Assembly: GCA_033795365.1 (NCBI GenBank)
Contig: JARYGU010000016.1
Location: forward strand, 74,759-138,758
Source of the DNA: JARYGU01 sp033795365
Lineage (GTDB): Bacteria; Pseudomonadota; Alphaproteobacteria; Rhizobiales; Rhizobiaceae
Length of the DNA stretch: 64,000 bases
Direction of reading: 5' to 3'
The notes below the pieces were generated by a model that was not told the DNA's origin, made no database searches, and saw nothing but the letters and a program-made list of their open reading frames with translations. Every line of letters begins with the position of its first letter. Within the stretch, counting starts at the first letter, position 1. A program made the translations under genes and the position numbers. Below, in pieces: positions 49,036 through 58,508 of this stretch.

Positions 49036-50361
49036 TTACTGCGGCAGCATGTCGCTGTCGATCGCACCGGGCGACTGCTCGATGCCGGTGGTGGTCTGCA
49101 GCGCCAGCTCGGTCGCGCCGTCCTTCTGGTAGATGTCGTCGCGGAACTGCACCACGCGGTCCTTGGCGGACCAGGCGGTGATGTAGACGAAATAGACCGG
49201 CACTTCCTGGGCAAGCTTGATCGGCGTGTTGACGCCGGTCCTGATGGTCGCCTCCATCTGCTGGCGGGACCAGCCGGGCGTGTCCTTGAGGAGCCATGTG
49301 GAGAGGTCGCGCACGTTCTGGACGCGCACGCAGCCGGAGGACTCGAAGCGCATCAGCTTGTTGAACAGGCCCTGCTGCGGCGTGTCGTGCATGTAGACGG
49401 CATGCTCGTTGTGGAAGTTGATCTTGGTCGAGGACATGGCGTTGATCTTGCCCGGGTCCTGGCGGAACATCAGGTTCGGCGCCTTGTCGGCATTCCAGTC
49501 GATCGTCTCCGGCGCGACCTCGTTGCCGCTGCCGTCGATGAGCCGGATGGCATTGCGCTCCAGATAGGTCGGGTCCTTGCGCATCAGCGGCATGATGTCC
49601 TTCTGGATGATCGAGCGCGGCGCAGTCCAGTAGGGATTGAGGATGACCTCGTAGATCTTCGAATTGAGAACCGGCGACTGGCGGTCGATCTTGCCGACGA
49701 TGGCGGTGTGGCGCAGCACCACCCGGCCGTTCTCCACCGCTTCGATATAGGCGGCCGGAATGTTGACCATGACGTAGCGGCGGCCGAGATCGCCGGACAT
49801 CGCCTGGATGCGCACGAGATTGGTCTGCAGCTGGCCGAGGCGGACATCCGCCGAAATGTTCAGGGCCTTCAGCGTATATTCGCCGATGACGCCGTCCGAC
49901 GGCAGGCCGTGGCGGGCCTGGAAACGCTTGACCGCGCCGTCGACATAGCTGTCGAAGGAATTGGAGATGCCGGCCGAACGCGGCAGGTCGCCCGAGATGA
50001 TCAGCCGCTGGCGAAGCTGCTGGACGGCCGGGTCGGAAACGCCGAGCTCCAGCTTCTGGCCGGTATTGACCATCGGCCAGCCGCCGCTGGCGACGATGTT
50101 CTGGTAATCGAAGATCGCCTGCTGGATATGGCCGACGGAATCGGGGCCGAAGATCGGATTGTTGGAGGTGACCGCCACCGCGCTTCGCGATGCCTGCGCG
50201 TCGAACTGGTCGTCCCAGTTGCCGCGGCGTGGCGCATTGATGATCTCGTCGATCGCGCTCTGTGCTGCGGCGCTGCCGGCAAAGGCGGCCGCGCCGAAAG
50301 TTGCGGCCGAGCGCAGGAACGCGCGGCGCGAAAAGACATCAGATCCGATTTTTCGAGACAT
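49036..50361 (-). CDS. ldtP: Secreted L,D-transpeptidase with peptidoglycan-binding domain
   Basis: 441 residues. A Tat-like signal (SRRAFLRSAATFGAAAFAGS) ends near residue 34. A peptidoglycan-binding domain follows at about 108-168 (VQQLRQRLIISGDLP, FQARHGLPSDGVIGEYTLKA). The YkuD catalytic domain covers about 195-350, with His325 (YMHDTPQQ) and Cys344 (FESSGCVRVQNV). It cross-links or remodels peptidoglycan in the periplasm. The MarR-type gene at 50650 upstream matches the LdtR/LdtP pair known from Liberibacter and Ensifer (gene symbol by analogy). Confidence 0.9.
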   Translation of the reverse strand: MSRKIGSDVFSRRAFLRSAATFGAAAFAGSAAAQSAIDEIINAPRRGNWDDQFDAQASRSAVAVTSNNPIFGPDSVGHIQQAIFDYQNIVASGGWPMVNTGQKLELGVSDPAVQQLRQRLIISGDLPRSAGISNSFDSYVDGAVKRFQARHGLPSDGVIGEYTLKALNISADVRLGQLQTNLVRIQAMSGDLGRRYVMVNIPAAYIEAVENGRVVLRHTAIVGKIDRQSPVLNSKIYEVILNPYWTAPRSIIQKDIMPLMRKDPTYLERNAIRLIDGSGNEVAPETIDWNADKAPNLMFRQDPGKINAMSSTKINFHNEHAVYMHDTPQQGLFNKLMRFESSGCVRVQNVRDLSTWLLKDTPGWSRQQMEATIRTGVNTPIKLAQEVPVYFVYITAWSAKDRVVQFRDDIYQKDGATELALQTTTGIEQSPGAIDSDMLPQ

Positions 50362-50649
50362 TTATCCTACCATCTCCTAGGCCGCGCGATGCGGCTCACC
50401 CGTTCGGGCCAGCAGACCCGAACGGTCCGGCAACCCCCAGCCAATATCACGAACAGGGTTAACAAACGGAAACCGCGAAGGCGGCCCGCCGAGCCTGTAC
50501 CCGGTTGCCGGATGTCATAGCAATATGGCCAATTCGTGTCTCGGCGACCGTTCGCACGCAATGGTTTAGGCGGCCACAAAAACGTGAAATCCGGACGCGC
50601 GGAGTGCGCACCCGGATTTGCCGGACAGGATGCCTGTTAAATTCGCGGC

Positions 50650-51159
50650 TTACAGGCGATACAGGATGCTGTCGTTCCAGAAGCGGTCGAGGCGCTGCAG
50701 GAGCTTGTTCATCTGCGAGAACTCGTTCTCGCCGATGCCGCCGACCTTCTGGATCGAGCCGATATGACGCTCGTAGAGGGCGGCGACGGTCTCTGCGACC
50801 TCCTGGCCGCTTTCCGTCAGGCTGATGCGGACCGAACGGCGGTCGATGCGCGAGCGCTGATGGTTGATGAAGCCGAGATCGACCAGCTTCTTGACGTTGT
50901 AGGAGACGTTCGAGCCAAGATAGTAGCCGCGCGAGCGCAGCTCGCCGGCGGTCAGCTCGGAATTGCCGATGTTGAAAAGCAGGAGCGCCTGGACGGCGTT
51001 GACGTCGGAGCGGCCCGAACGGTCGAACTCGTCCTTGATGACGTCGAGCAGGCGGCGGTGCAGCCGCTCGACGAGGTGGAGGGATTCCAGATAGAGATTG
51101 CGGATCGCATCTTCCTGCGGATCGATTGCGACGGCCTGCGGCTTCATCTTGGTGTTCAT
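50650..51159 (-). CDS. ldtR: MarR-family regulator LdtR
   Basis: 169 residues. The winged-HTH core reads VQALLLFNIGNSELTAGELR then SRGYYLGSNVSYNVKKLVDL and INHQRSRIDRRSVRISLTES with the MarR wing. It lies 288 bp upstream of the L,D-transpeptidase gene on the same strand. LdtR of related Rhizobiales activates that gene and responds to small ligands (family knowledge). Own terminator or operator not identified in the gap. Confidence 0.9.
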   Translation of the reverse strand: MNTKMKPQAVAIDPQEDAIRNLYLESLHLVERLHRRLLDVIKDEFDRSGRSDVNAVQALLLFNIGNSELTAGELRSRGYYLGSNVSYNVKKLVDLGFINHQRSRIDRRSVRISLTESGQEVAETVAALYERHIGSIQKVGGIGENEFSQMNKLLQRLDRFWNDSILYRL

Positions 51160-51288
51160 TTTGCTGCCTCACTGTTTTGTTTGGCGGTGTTGGTTTTCTT
51201 CCCGCCTTGAGTGAGACCCTATCGAATGCATCTAAAATTCTACTTAAACCGCAGGCTTAACAGCGCCTTACCGGGAGGCACCTTCGTC

Positions 51289-51726
51289 TCAAGGTGAATC
51301 ACTTCTTACCTTGCGCGCCTGGCGCCGCCGCTGGACGAAGATGGCGATGCGGAAGAGAACGAAGAGCGCAGCCACCGCGCAGTGCATCAGCACCACGAGA
51401 TTGTTGACGCCGAAGATCGAGGGATAGACCTCGTACATGGCGATCTCGGTGCCGGCTGCGATCACCCATATCACCGGCCCCCAGGAGACGCGAAGCCAAA
51501 GCCCGACGGCGGCGACGGGCAGCAGCACGGCAAGCGCCGTCGCAGCCGCCTTCCAGGCAGCGGGCAAAAGGTCGAAGCGCCCCCTGCCCCCCATCGAGAT
51601 GCCGGTCAGCATCGCCCAATATTGAAGTCCGAACCACAGACAGGCGACCGCCACAAGCCGCAGGAACAGCGTGAACAGCGTTTCGGTCAGGTTCGGCTTC
51701 GGCACGCCTGGAGAATCAGAAACCAT
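51289..51726 (-). CDS. DUF6163-type small membrane protein
   Basis: 145 residues from ATG 51726. Four hydrophobic helices: LFTLFLRLVAVACLWFGLQY, AATALAVLLPVAAVGLWLRV, WGPVIWVIAAGTEIAMYEVY and VVLMHCAVAALFVLFRIAIF, with a basic C-terminus. It matches the DUF6163 family that sits beside hemB in Rhizobiales. Function unknown. It is divergent from hemB. Confidence 0.8.
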   Translation of the reverse strand: MVSDSPGVPKPNLTETLFTLFLRLVAVACLWFGLQYWAMLTGISMGGRGRFDLLPAAWKAAATALAVLLPVAAVGLWLRVSWGPVIWVIAAGTEIAMYEVYPSIFGVNNLVVLMHCAVAALFVLFRIAIFVQRRRQARKVRSDSP

Positions 51727-51904
51727 GGCGCGACAATAAGGGGCCGGCCGTCCGCCATAAAGCCGCAAAGTTCGCTGCCGGTTCCGGCCCCACGCGCATC
51801 CGCGCCATTTGCCGCACGGAAAATGCATTCCCGCATGGTTTCGCACGGGCGATCCGCCATGATAAAGGAGGCCGACACAGGAAACACGGCAAGGAAAAAG
51901 CACC

Positions 51905-52924
51905 ATGCCCGGCAAGACAACCAGGCTCATCGACGACATCACCGGCCACCGCCGCATGCGCCGCAACCGCAAGGCCGACTGGACGCGGCGCCTCGTGCAG
52001 GAGAACCGGGTGACGGTCGACGACCTCCTCTGGCCGGTCTTCGTCGTTCCCGGCACCGGCATCGAAGAACCGATCGCCGCCATGCCCGGCGTCAACCACA
52101 TGAGCGTCGACAGGCTGGTGGAACGGGCCAGGGAAGCCGCCGATCTCGGCATACCGGCCATCGCGACCTTTCCGAACATCGAGATGCACCTGCGCGACGA
52201 CACCGGCTCCAACAGCCTTGCCGCCGACAACCTCATCAACGAGGCGACGCGGGCGCTGAAGAAGCATGTGCCCGGGATCGGCGTCATCACCGATGTCGCG
52301 CTCGACCCCTTCACCAGCCACGGCCACGACGGAATCCTGCGCGACGGCGTCATCGACAATGACGAAACGGCCGAGCAGGTGGCAAGGGCTGCCGTCATCC
52401 AGGCGGATGCCGGCTCCGACATCATCGCGCCGTCGGAGATGATGGACGGGCGCATCGGCCTCATCCGCCAGGCGCTGGATGAGGCCGGGCACCAGAATGT
52501 CGGCATCATGTCCTATGCGACGAAGTTCGCCTCCGCCTTCTACGGCCCATACCGCGACGCGATCGGCACGGGCGGGCTGCTCAAGGGCGACAAGAAGACC
52601 TACTATATCGACCCCGCAAACGGCACAGAGGCCATTCGCGACGCCGCCCTCGACGTGGAGGAAGGCGCCGACATGCTGATGGTGAAGCCCGGGCTTCCCT
52701 ATCTCGACATCTGCTGGCGGATGAAGGAGGCGTTCGGCCTGCCGGTCTTCGCCTATCAGGTCTCCGGCGAATACAGCCAGATCAAGGCGGCCGCCATGAA
52801 CGGCTGGACGGACGGCGAGCGCACCATGATGGAGACGCTGCTGGCCTTCAAGCGGGCCGGATGCGACGGGATCCTCACCTATTTCGCACTCGAAGCCGCG
52901 CGGCTTCTGGCGAGAAAGAGCTGA
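51905..52924 (+). CDS. hemB: Delta-aminolevulinic acid dehydratase (porphobilinogen synthase)
   Basis: 339 residues. Schiff-base lysines are Lys207 (YATKFASAFYGP) and Lys261 (LMVKPGLPYLD). The metal site reads TDVALDPFTSHGHDG, with Asp and Ala instead of the Cys residues of zinc enzymes. This marks the Mg-dependent, zinc-free class usual in alphaproteobacteria. It condenses two aminolevulinates to porphobilinogen for heme, in the cytoplasm. Not in an operon with other hem genes. Confidence 0.98.
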   Translation: MPGKTTRLIDDITGHRRMRRNRKADWTRRLVQENRVTVDDLLWPVFVVPGTGIEEPIAAMPGVNHMSVDRLVERAREAADLGIPAIATFPNIEMHLRDDTGSNSLAADNLINEATRALKKHVPGIGVITDVALDPFTSHGHDGILRDGVIDNDETAEQVARAAVIQADAGSDIIAPSEMMDGRIGLIRQALDEAGHQNVGIMSYATKFASAFYGPYRDAIGTGGLLKGDKKTYYIDPANGTEAIRDAALDVEEGADMLMVKPGLPYLDICWRMKEAFGLPVFAYQVSGEYSQIKAAAMNGWTDGERTMMETLLAFKRAGCDGILTYFALEAARLLARKS

Positions 52925-53015
52925 CGGCCCGTTCAGGGCCGAAAATCCGGATTTATTGCATTCCGCCCGTGCGATACCATATCAGGAATGTGACTTTTAA
53001 CCGGGAGCAAGCTCC

Positions 53016-53480
53016 ATGAATGCCGAACTTGATCAAGCGCGCGTACCGACCACCGACTGGCGAGCCTATCGCGGCGTGCTTTCGCGGCGCGTCTTCGCCT
53101 TTCTGATCGACTACGCCATCGTGGCGCTGCTGTGGATACCGGCTGCGGTCGTCGTGTTCTTCCTGGGCATCCTCACGCTCGGCCTCGGTTTCATGCTCTA
53201 TCCGGCGCTCTTCGCGCTCGTCGCGATGCTCTATTTCGGCATGACCATGGGCGGTCCGAACCAGGCAAGCGTCGGCATGAACGTGATGGGGCTCGCACTC
53301 GCCCGCGTGGACGGACGTCCGATCGACTTCCTGACGGCGATCGTCCATCTGGTGCTGTTCTGGATCGCAAACGCCATCCTGACGCCGTTCATCGTGCTCG
53401 TCGGCCTCTTCACGGATCGCGGCCGGCTGCTGCACGATCTGCTGCTCGGCACCGTCATAGTGCGCCGCTCGGGCTTCTGA
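53016..53480 (+). CDS. RDD-family membrane protein
   Basis: 154 residues. RRVFAFLIDYAIVALLW contains the Arg-Asp pattern that names the family. It is followed by hydrophobic helices VVVFFLGILTLGLGFMLY and ALFALVAMLYFGMTMGG, then SVGMNVMGLALARVDGRPID and FTDRGRLLHDLLLGTVIV, typical of RDD proteins. Some are transporters (e.g. Na+/H+ exchange), but most have no known role. It lies after hemB. Confidence 0.88.
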   Translation: MNAELDQARVPTTDWRAYRGVLSRRVFAFLIDYAIVALLWIPAAVVVFFLGILTLGLGFMLYPALFALVAMLYFGMTMGGPNQASVGMNVMGLALARVDGRPIDFLTAIVHLVLFWIANAILTPFIVLVGLFTDRGRLLHDLLLGTVIVRRSGF

Positions 53481-53494
53481 GCGCGCTGATGGTC

Positions 53495-53523
53495 CGAATG
53501 CCGCCAATTTTCGGCGGCATTCG
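53495..53523. terminator. Hairpin after the RDD gene
   Basis: A perfect 11-bp stem CGAATGCCGCC/GGCGGCATTCG with a 7-nt loop, 14 bp past the stop codon. No long T-run follows, so it may be a weak terminator or an mRNA end stabiliser. Confidence 0.5.
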
Positions 53524-53623
53524 GTCGAGAAGATCTGTCGAACACGATCGTACCAGTTGACCTTTTTATGACTTGCGCCATGCTACGACATGACGAACGT
53601 ATGACGGAGTCGCGCCACGGCCG

Positions 53624-54385
53624 ATGAATACGCAGGCAACAACCTCTCCGCAGTTCTATCTTACCGCGCCGGCGGCCTGTCCCTATCTGCCGCACGAGAT
53701 GGAGAGGAAGGTATTCACCCATCTCGTCGGCGAACGCGCGCCCGAACTCAACGACCTCCTGACCCAGGGCGGTTTCCGCCGCTCGCAGAACATCGCCTAC
53801 CGGCCGGCCTGCGAGACCTGCCGGGCTTGCATTTCCGTGCGCATCCTGGTCAACGAGTTCACTCCGACCCGGTCGATGCGGCGGGTGTCTTCCGGCAATG
53901 CCGACCTGATCTCCCGCGAATACCCGGCCGAACCCTCCAGCGAGCAATATTCGCTCTTCCGCCACTATCTCGACAGCCGCCATCAGAAAGGCGGCATGTC
54001 GGACATGTCCGTCCTCGACTATGCGATGATGGTGGAGGACACACACGTCAATACGAAGATCGTTGAATACCGTCTTCGCGAGGAGGGCGCGGGCCTGCAG
54101 GAGCAGCCGCGCGGCGAGCTCGTCGCCGCCGCCCTGACCGACCGCATGGGAGACGGGCTTTCGATGGTCTATTCCTTCTACAATCCCGAGATGGCCGGCC
54201 GTTCGCTCGGCACCTACATGATCCTCGACCATATCCGCAAGGCACAGTCCCTCGGCCTGCCGCATGTCTATCTCGGCTATTGGGTCAAGGGATCGCGCAA
54301 AATGGACTATAAAACAAAGTTTTTGCCGCAGGAGCACCTGATGTCGCGCGGCTGGGAACGTTATACTGGCGAAAATGCCTCTTGA
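53624..54385 (+). CDS. bpt: Bacterial leucyltransferase of the N-end rule (Bpt/ATE family)
   Basis: 253 residues. N-terminal motif YLTAPAACPYLPHEMERKVF then YRPACETCRACISVRI carries the Cys pairs of the R-transferase family. The GNAT-like C-terminal half has YSFYNPEMAGRSLGTYMILD, HVYLGYWVKGSRKMDYKTKF. Bpt adds Leu to proteins with N-terminal Asp or Glu, marking them for ClpS-ClpAP. Separated from the EamA gene by only 15 nt. Confidence 0.93.
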   Translation: MNTQATTSPQFYLTAPAACPYLPHEMERKVFTHLVGERAPELNDLLTQGGFRRSQNIAYRPACETCRACISVRILVNEFTPTRSMRRVSSGNADLISREYPAEPSSEQYSLFRHYLDSRHQKGGMSDMSVLDYAMMVEDTHVNTKIVEYRLREEGAGLQEQPRGELVAAALTDRMGDGLSMVYSFYNPEMAGRSLGTYMILDHIRKAQSLGLPHVYLGYWVKGSRKMDYKTKFLPQEHLMSRGWERYTGENAS

Positions 54386-54400
54386 TTTTCGGATTTTCGC

Positions 54401-55315
54401 TTGTCCTCCAATTCCGCCGCCCTTCATCGCAAGGGCCTGCTGATCACCGCGATCGGCGGCCTTGCCCTCTCCTTCGATATCCCCCTGATCCGTTCGTCGC
54501 ATGGCGAGGTCTGGTCCGTGCTTGCGGTGCGCAGTTTCGCGACCTTCTTCGCGGCGCTTGCAGCCTGGTCGGTGCTGCGGTTCCTGTTCAGGCGCCGGAT
54601 TTCGCTCGTTCCCGGCCCCGTCGGCCTTCTCGTCGGATCGCTCTACGGCATCAATTCACTGACATTCATGCTGGCGGTGTTCAACACCTCGACGGCAAAC
54701 GTCGTCTTCATCCTGGCCTTCACCTCGATGTTCGCGGCGCTGCTCTCCTGGATATTCCTGCGGGAACGGCCTTCGAACGCCACGCTGCTGACGATGGCGG
54801 CCATGCTCGCAGGCGTCGCGCTCATCGTCCATGACGGGCTGGAAAGCGGCAATATCTTCGGCGACGCCATGGCCTGCTGCTCGGCCTTCCTGCTTGCCTC
54901 GGCGATCACGATCAGCCGCAGAAGCGGACAGGATATGGGTTTCGTCCCGCTCGTGACGGCGATCCTGCCCGGCATCGCGGCACTCGCGCTGCTGCCGTCC
55001 GGCGGGCTGGAGATCGCGCGCCCCGGCTTCATCCTGTTCAACGGCCTCGTCATGATCCCGCTTGCCTTCTGGTGCCTTGCCACCGGTCCGCGCTATCTCT
55101 CCGGACCTGAAGTCGGCATGTTCTACCTGCTCGAAACGGTGCTCGCGCCGATCTGGGTCTGGATCGTCTTTTCCGAAACTCCATCGCCTCAGACGCTCAT
55201 CGGCGGCTCCATCCTGATTGTCGCGCTGCTTGCCCATTCGCTCTGGCAGATGGGCACAAAGGCGAGAGCCGCCCGCCGGCAGGATGCGGCGGCGGAGTTC
55301 CCGTTTACGGGCTGA
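54401..55315 (+). CDS. EamA/DMT-family transporter
   Basis: 304 residues from TTG 54401. Ten hydrophobic helices in two EamA repeats, e.g. LLVGSLYGINSLTFMLAVFN with SWIFLRERPSNATLLTMAAM in the first and FNGLVMIPLAFWCLATGPRY with LETVLAPIWVWIVFSETPSP in the second. Members export amino acids or other metabolites across the inner membrane; substrate unknown. Probably co-transcribed with bpt. Confidence 0.9.
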   Translation: MSSNSAALHRKGLLITAIGGLALSFDIPLIRSSHGEVWSVLAVRSFATFFAALAAWSVLRFLFRRRISLVPGPVGLLVGSLYGINSLTFMLAVFNTSTANVVFILAFTSMFAALLSWIFLRERPSNATLLTMAAMLAGVALIVHDGLESGNIFGDAMACCSAFLLASAITISRRSGQDMGFVPLVTAILPGIAALALLPSGGLEIARPGFILFNGLVMIPLAFWCLATGPRYLSGPEVGMFYLLETVLAPIWVWIVFSETPSPQTLIGGSILIVALLAHSLWQMGTKARAARRQDAAAEFPFTG

Positions 55316-55383
55316 TGGAGCAGCCCATTGCCGACACCCCTTCCCGATGTTATAACTACGTTAAAACATGAAGGAGAAGCGCG

Positions 55384-55605
55384 ATGAACGTCACCATCCG
55401 CAAGATCGGCAATTCCGAAGGCATCATCATCCCGAAGGAAGCCCTCGACCGTCTCGGCGTGAAGGCGGGGGATCAGCTTGAACTCAGGGAGGAAAACGGC
55501 AGGCTCGAACTCATACCCGACAATGCCGATCTTTCCGAGCAGCTGAAAGCGGCTCGGCTTGGCATGAAGAAATATCGCGTCGCCTTGCGTGAACTCGCCA
55601 AATGA
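55384..55605 (+). CDS. AbrB/MazE-type antitoxin
   Basis: 73 residues. The N-terminal swapped-hairpin DNA-binding domain reads MNVTIRKIGNSEGIIIPKEA then LDRLGVKAGDQLELREENGR LELIP (AbrB/MazE pattern). The C-terminal tail LKAARLGMKKYRVALRELAK should bind the toxin. The Doc-type gene overlaps it by 4 nt. It likely represses its own promoter, which lies in the gap after the EamA gene. Confidence 0.88.
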   Translation: MNVTIRKIGNSEGIIIPKEALDRLGVKAGDQLELREENGRLELIPDNADLSEQLKAARLGMKKYRVALRELAK

Positions 55606-55994
55606 GTGAACTCAAATGGCTGACCCGCGAAGCCGTGGAAATCATGCATGCCGAACAACTTGAAGAGCATGGCGGGCTAGCTGGACTTAAGGACGAGAAT
55701 GCCCTGGAGGCCGCTTTGGCGCGCCCGTTGAACAAGGCGGCATACGGAGAGGAAAATCTCTTCGCCCTCGCCGCTGCCTATCTCTATGGCATCGTGCGAA
55801 ATCACCCTTTTTCGGACGGCAACAAGAGAACCGGCTTCCTTGCGGCGTTCACATTCCTGCTGCTCAACGGTCATCTGATCGTGGCGGAACAAGCCGACAT
55901 TATCGCCTTCGTCCTCGGCGTCGCCGCGGGCGAGATCGACGAGGAAGGAGCGACCCGCTTCCTCGCGGACTTCACGGTTCCCTATACCGGCTGA
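55602..55994 (+). CDS. doc: Doc-type toxin (Fic/death-on-curing)
   Basis: 130 residues. The Fic core is HPFSDGNKRTGFL with His68 and Lys75-Arg76-Thr77, a version of the Doc motif HxFx(D/N)xNK. In P1 Doc, which phosphorylates EF-Tu, this motif is H-F-D-A-N-K; here D/G at the fifth position is nearer to Fic AMP-transferases, so the reaction is uncertain. It overlaps the antitoxin gene by 4 nt, standard for a type II module. Chromosomal and outside the element. Confidence 0.9.
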   Translation: MSELKWLTREAVEIMHAEQLEEHGGLAGLKDENALEAALARPLNKAAYGEENLFALAAAYLYGIVRNHPFSDGNKRTGFLAAFTFLLLNGHLIVAEQADIIAFVLGVAAGEIDEEGATRFLADFTVPYTG

Positions 55995-56006
55995 CGCCGG
56001 CACCGG

Positions 56007-58283
56007 TCACCCGCTGAACTTGCCCGACCGCGGGAAGCCCTTCGGCACGACACGGCCCGCACTGGCGCGGTCGGCCATCCACTCGGCAAGTTCCTCCTTG
56101 CTGCGGACGAAGTTGCGCCCGGCGCTGTCGTCCCAGGAAAGCCCTTCTTCGAGCGCGAAGCAGCGGATGTCGGAGACGCCGCCGTCCTTGTAGCGCTGCA
56201 GGCGCACGCCCTTGCCGCGGCCCATCTCGGGGAGCTGGTTGAGCGGGAAGATCAGCATCTTGCGGTTCTCGCCGACCACTGCGACGTGATCGCCCCGCAC
56301 CGGCACGACGAGCTTTGTCTCGTCCGGCATGGAAACGTTCATGATCTGCTTGCCCTTGCGGGTGTTGGCGATCATCTCGCTCTCGGAGATCACGAAGCCG
56401 TTGCCGGCCTGCGAGGCGACGATCACCTTGCGCGCCGGATCGTGCACGAAGGCCGTCAGCACGTCCTGGTCGTTTTCCATGTCGACCATGATGCGCAGCG
56501 GCTCGCCGTGGCCGCGCCCGCCCGGCAGCTTGTCGGCGCCGAGCGTATAGGCCTTGCCGCCCGTCGTCAGCAGCAGGATCTTGTCCGTGGTCTGGGCGGG
56601 AAACGCGACCTTCAGCGCATCGCCCTCCTTGAACTGCAGACCGGACGTGTCGGAGATGTGGCCCTTCAGCGCCCGGATCCAGCCCTTTTCGGAAACGACG
56701 ATCGTCACCGGCTCCTTCTCGATCATCGCCTGCTGGATCGCCTCGACGTCGGCCTCCGGCGCGTCGGCGAAATGGCTGCGGCGCTTGCCGAGCTCGGTTG
56801 CCTTGGCGAACTTCTTCTTCACCTCGCCGATTTCCCAGGCGACCGTCTGCCACTGCTTCTCGTCGGAGGCGAGCAGCGCCTCGATCTCCGCCTTTTCCTT
56901 CGAGAGCGCATCGAATTCGGTGCGGATCTCGAATTCCTCCAGCTTGCGCAGGGAGCGCAGCCGCATGTTGAGGATCGATTCGGCCTGCAGGTCGGTGAGC
57001 GAGAAGCGCGCCATCAGCGCCGGCTTCGGCTCGTCCTCCTCGCGGATGATGCGGATCACCTCGTCGATGTTGAGATAGGCGACGAGATAGCCGCCGAGGA
57101 TTTCCAGCCGCCGGTCGATCGCCGCCAGCCGATGGCGCGAGCGGCGCTGGAGCACCTCGCGGCGATGCGCCAGCCATTCCGACAACACCTCGTTCAGCGC
57201 CATGACGCGCGGCACGCGGCCCATCGAGAGCACGTTCATGTTGAGCGGAATGCGGCTTTCAAGCTCGGAGAGCCTGAACAGCGATTCCATCAGGATCGTC
57301 GGATCGACGGAACGGCTCTTCGGGACGAGCACGATGCGCACGTCCTCCGCCGATTCGTCGCGCACGTCTTCGAGAAGCGGCAGCTTGCGGGCAATCAGCA
57401 GCTCGGCGATCTTCTCGATCAGCCTCGATTTCTGCACTTGATAGGGGATCTGCGTGACCACGATCTGATAGCCGCCGCGGCCGAGGTCCTCCGTTTCCCA
57501 TTTCGCACGGACGCGGAAGCCGCCGCGGCCGGTCTTGTAGGATTCCAGCATGCTCTCGCGGCTTTCGACGATCACGCCGCCGGTCGGAAAGTCAGGCCCC
57601 TCGATGCCGCCCTTCTGCGGGTTCGCCGGATCGTAGAGCAGCTCCTCCACCGTCGCATCCGGCTTCTTGATCAGGTAGAGTGCGGCGTCGCAGAGCTCAT
57701 GCGCGTTGTGCGGCGGTATCGACGTCGCCATCCCGACGGCAATGCCGGAGGCGCCGTTGGCGAGAAGGTTCGGGAAGGCACCCGGCAGGACGACGGGTTC
57801 CTGGTCCTCCTCGTTGTAGGTCGGGCGGAAATCGACCGCGTCCTGCTCGATGCCTTCGAGCAGCAGCGAGGCGACATCGGTCATCTTGGCTTCGGTGTAT
57901 CGGTAGGCGGCGGCGTTGTCGCCGTCGATATTGCCGAAGTTCCCCTGCCCGTCCACGACCGGATAGCGCTGGGAGAAATCCTGCGCAAGCCGCACCAGCG
58001 CGTCATAGACGGACTGATCGCCGTGCGGGTGGAATTTACCGATGACGTCGCCGACGATGCGCGCACATTTCTTGAACGAGGTATTGGGGCGAAGGCCCAT
58101 CTCGCTCATGGCGTGGATGATGCGGCGGTGGACCGGTTTCAGCCCATCGCGCACATCCGGCAGCGCGCGGTGCATGATGGTCGACAGCGCATAGGCGAGG
58201 TAGCGCTCTTCCAGCGCCGCCTTCAGGTCGACCGGCAGAATATTCTCGTCTCCGCCATCCGGCGGCAAAGCATTTTGTCCCAT
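56007..58283 (-). CDS. parC: DNA topoisomerase IV subunit A
   Basis: 758 residues. The catalytic Tyr129 is in AAAYRYTEAKM. Other motifs: GLKPVHRRIIHAMSEMGL, IGKFHPHGDQSVYDALVRLA, and in the C-terminal half the degenerate beta-propeller repeats (SEKGWIRALKGHISD, VVPVRGDHVAVVGENRKM). With ParE it decatenates daughter chromosomes. Length fits ParC rather than GyrA, and the GyrA-box is not obvious. Confidence 0.97.
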   Translation of the reverse strand: MGQNALPPDGGDENILPVDLKAALEERYLAYALSTIMHRALPDVRDGLKPVHRRIIHAMSEMGLRPNTSFKKCARIVGDVIGKFHPHGDQSVYDALVRLAQDFSQRYPVVDGQGNFGNIDGDNAAAYRYTEAKMTDVASLLLEGIEQDAVDFRPTYNEEDQEPVVLPGAFPNLLANGASGIAVGMATSIPPHNAHELCDAALYLIKKPDATVEELLYDPANPQKGGIEGPDFPTGGVIVESRESMLESYKTGRGGFRVRAKWETEDLGRGGYQIVVTQIPYQVQKSRLIEKIAELLIARKLPLLEDVRDESAEDVRIVLVPKSRSVDPTILMESLFRLSELESRIPLNMNVLSMGRVPRVMALNEVLSEWLAHRREVLQRRSRHRLAAIDRRLEILGGYLVAYLNIDEVIRIIREEDEPKPALMARFSLTDLQAESILNMRLRSLRKLEEFEIRTEFDALSKEKAEIEALLASDEKQWQTVAWEIGEVKKKFAKATELGKRRSHFADAPEADVEAIQQAMIEKEPVTIVVSEKGWIRALKGHISDTSGLQFKEGDALKVAFPAQTTDKILLLTTGGKAYTLGADKLPGGRGHGEPLRIMVDMENDQDVLTAFVHDPARKVIVASQAGNGFVISESEMIANTRKGKQIMNVSMPDETKLVVPVRGDHVAVVGENRKMLIFPLNQLPEMGRGKGVRLQRYKDGGVSDIRCFALEEGLSWDDSAGRNFVRSKEELAEWMADRASAGRVVPKGFPRSGKFSG

Positions 58284-58508
58284 GGGCCTTGACTATCCTC
58301 TAAGCCGATTCGCGGCAAGGAATCCGGGCGATTGCGCTGTGGATAGCAACCTTTGCGGTGCCGTTTGCGCCTACCTCAATCCTGCCGGAAACGATAGCCA
58401 CAACCGCTATGGAACTTTCCCGGCGAGGCAATATATTCGTCGCGGAATGCGTCAGAACCCCGGCAACGGCAACACGCGCCGGCGCAATGCAACCACAAAG
58501 GACCGACA

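Noticed and set aside
51716..52509. Reverse-strand frames covering hemB, one of them open through the DUF6163 gene
   Set aside because: The hemB gene on the other strand is unmistakable; only the part from 51726 downward is real, as the DUF6163-type protein.
56286..58292. Long plus-strand open frame opposite parC
   Set aside because: Antisense shadow of parC, with low-complexity Arg/Leu/Asp composition and no ribosome-binding site.
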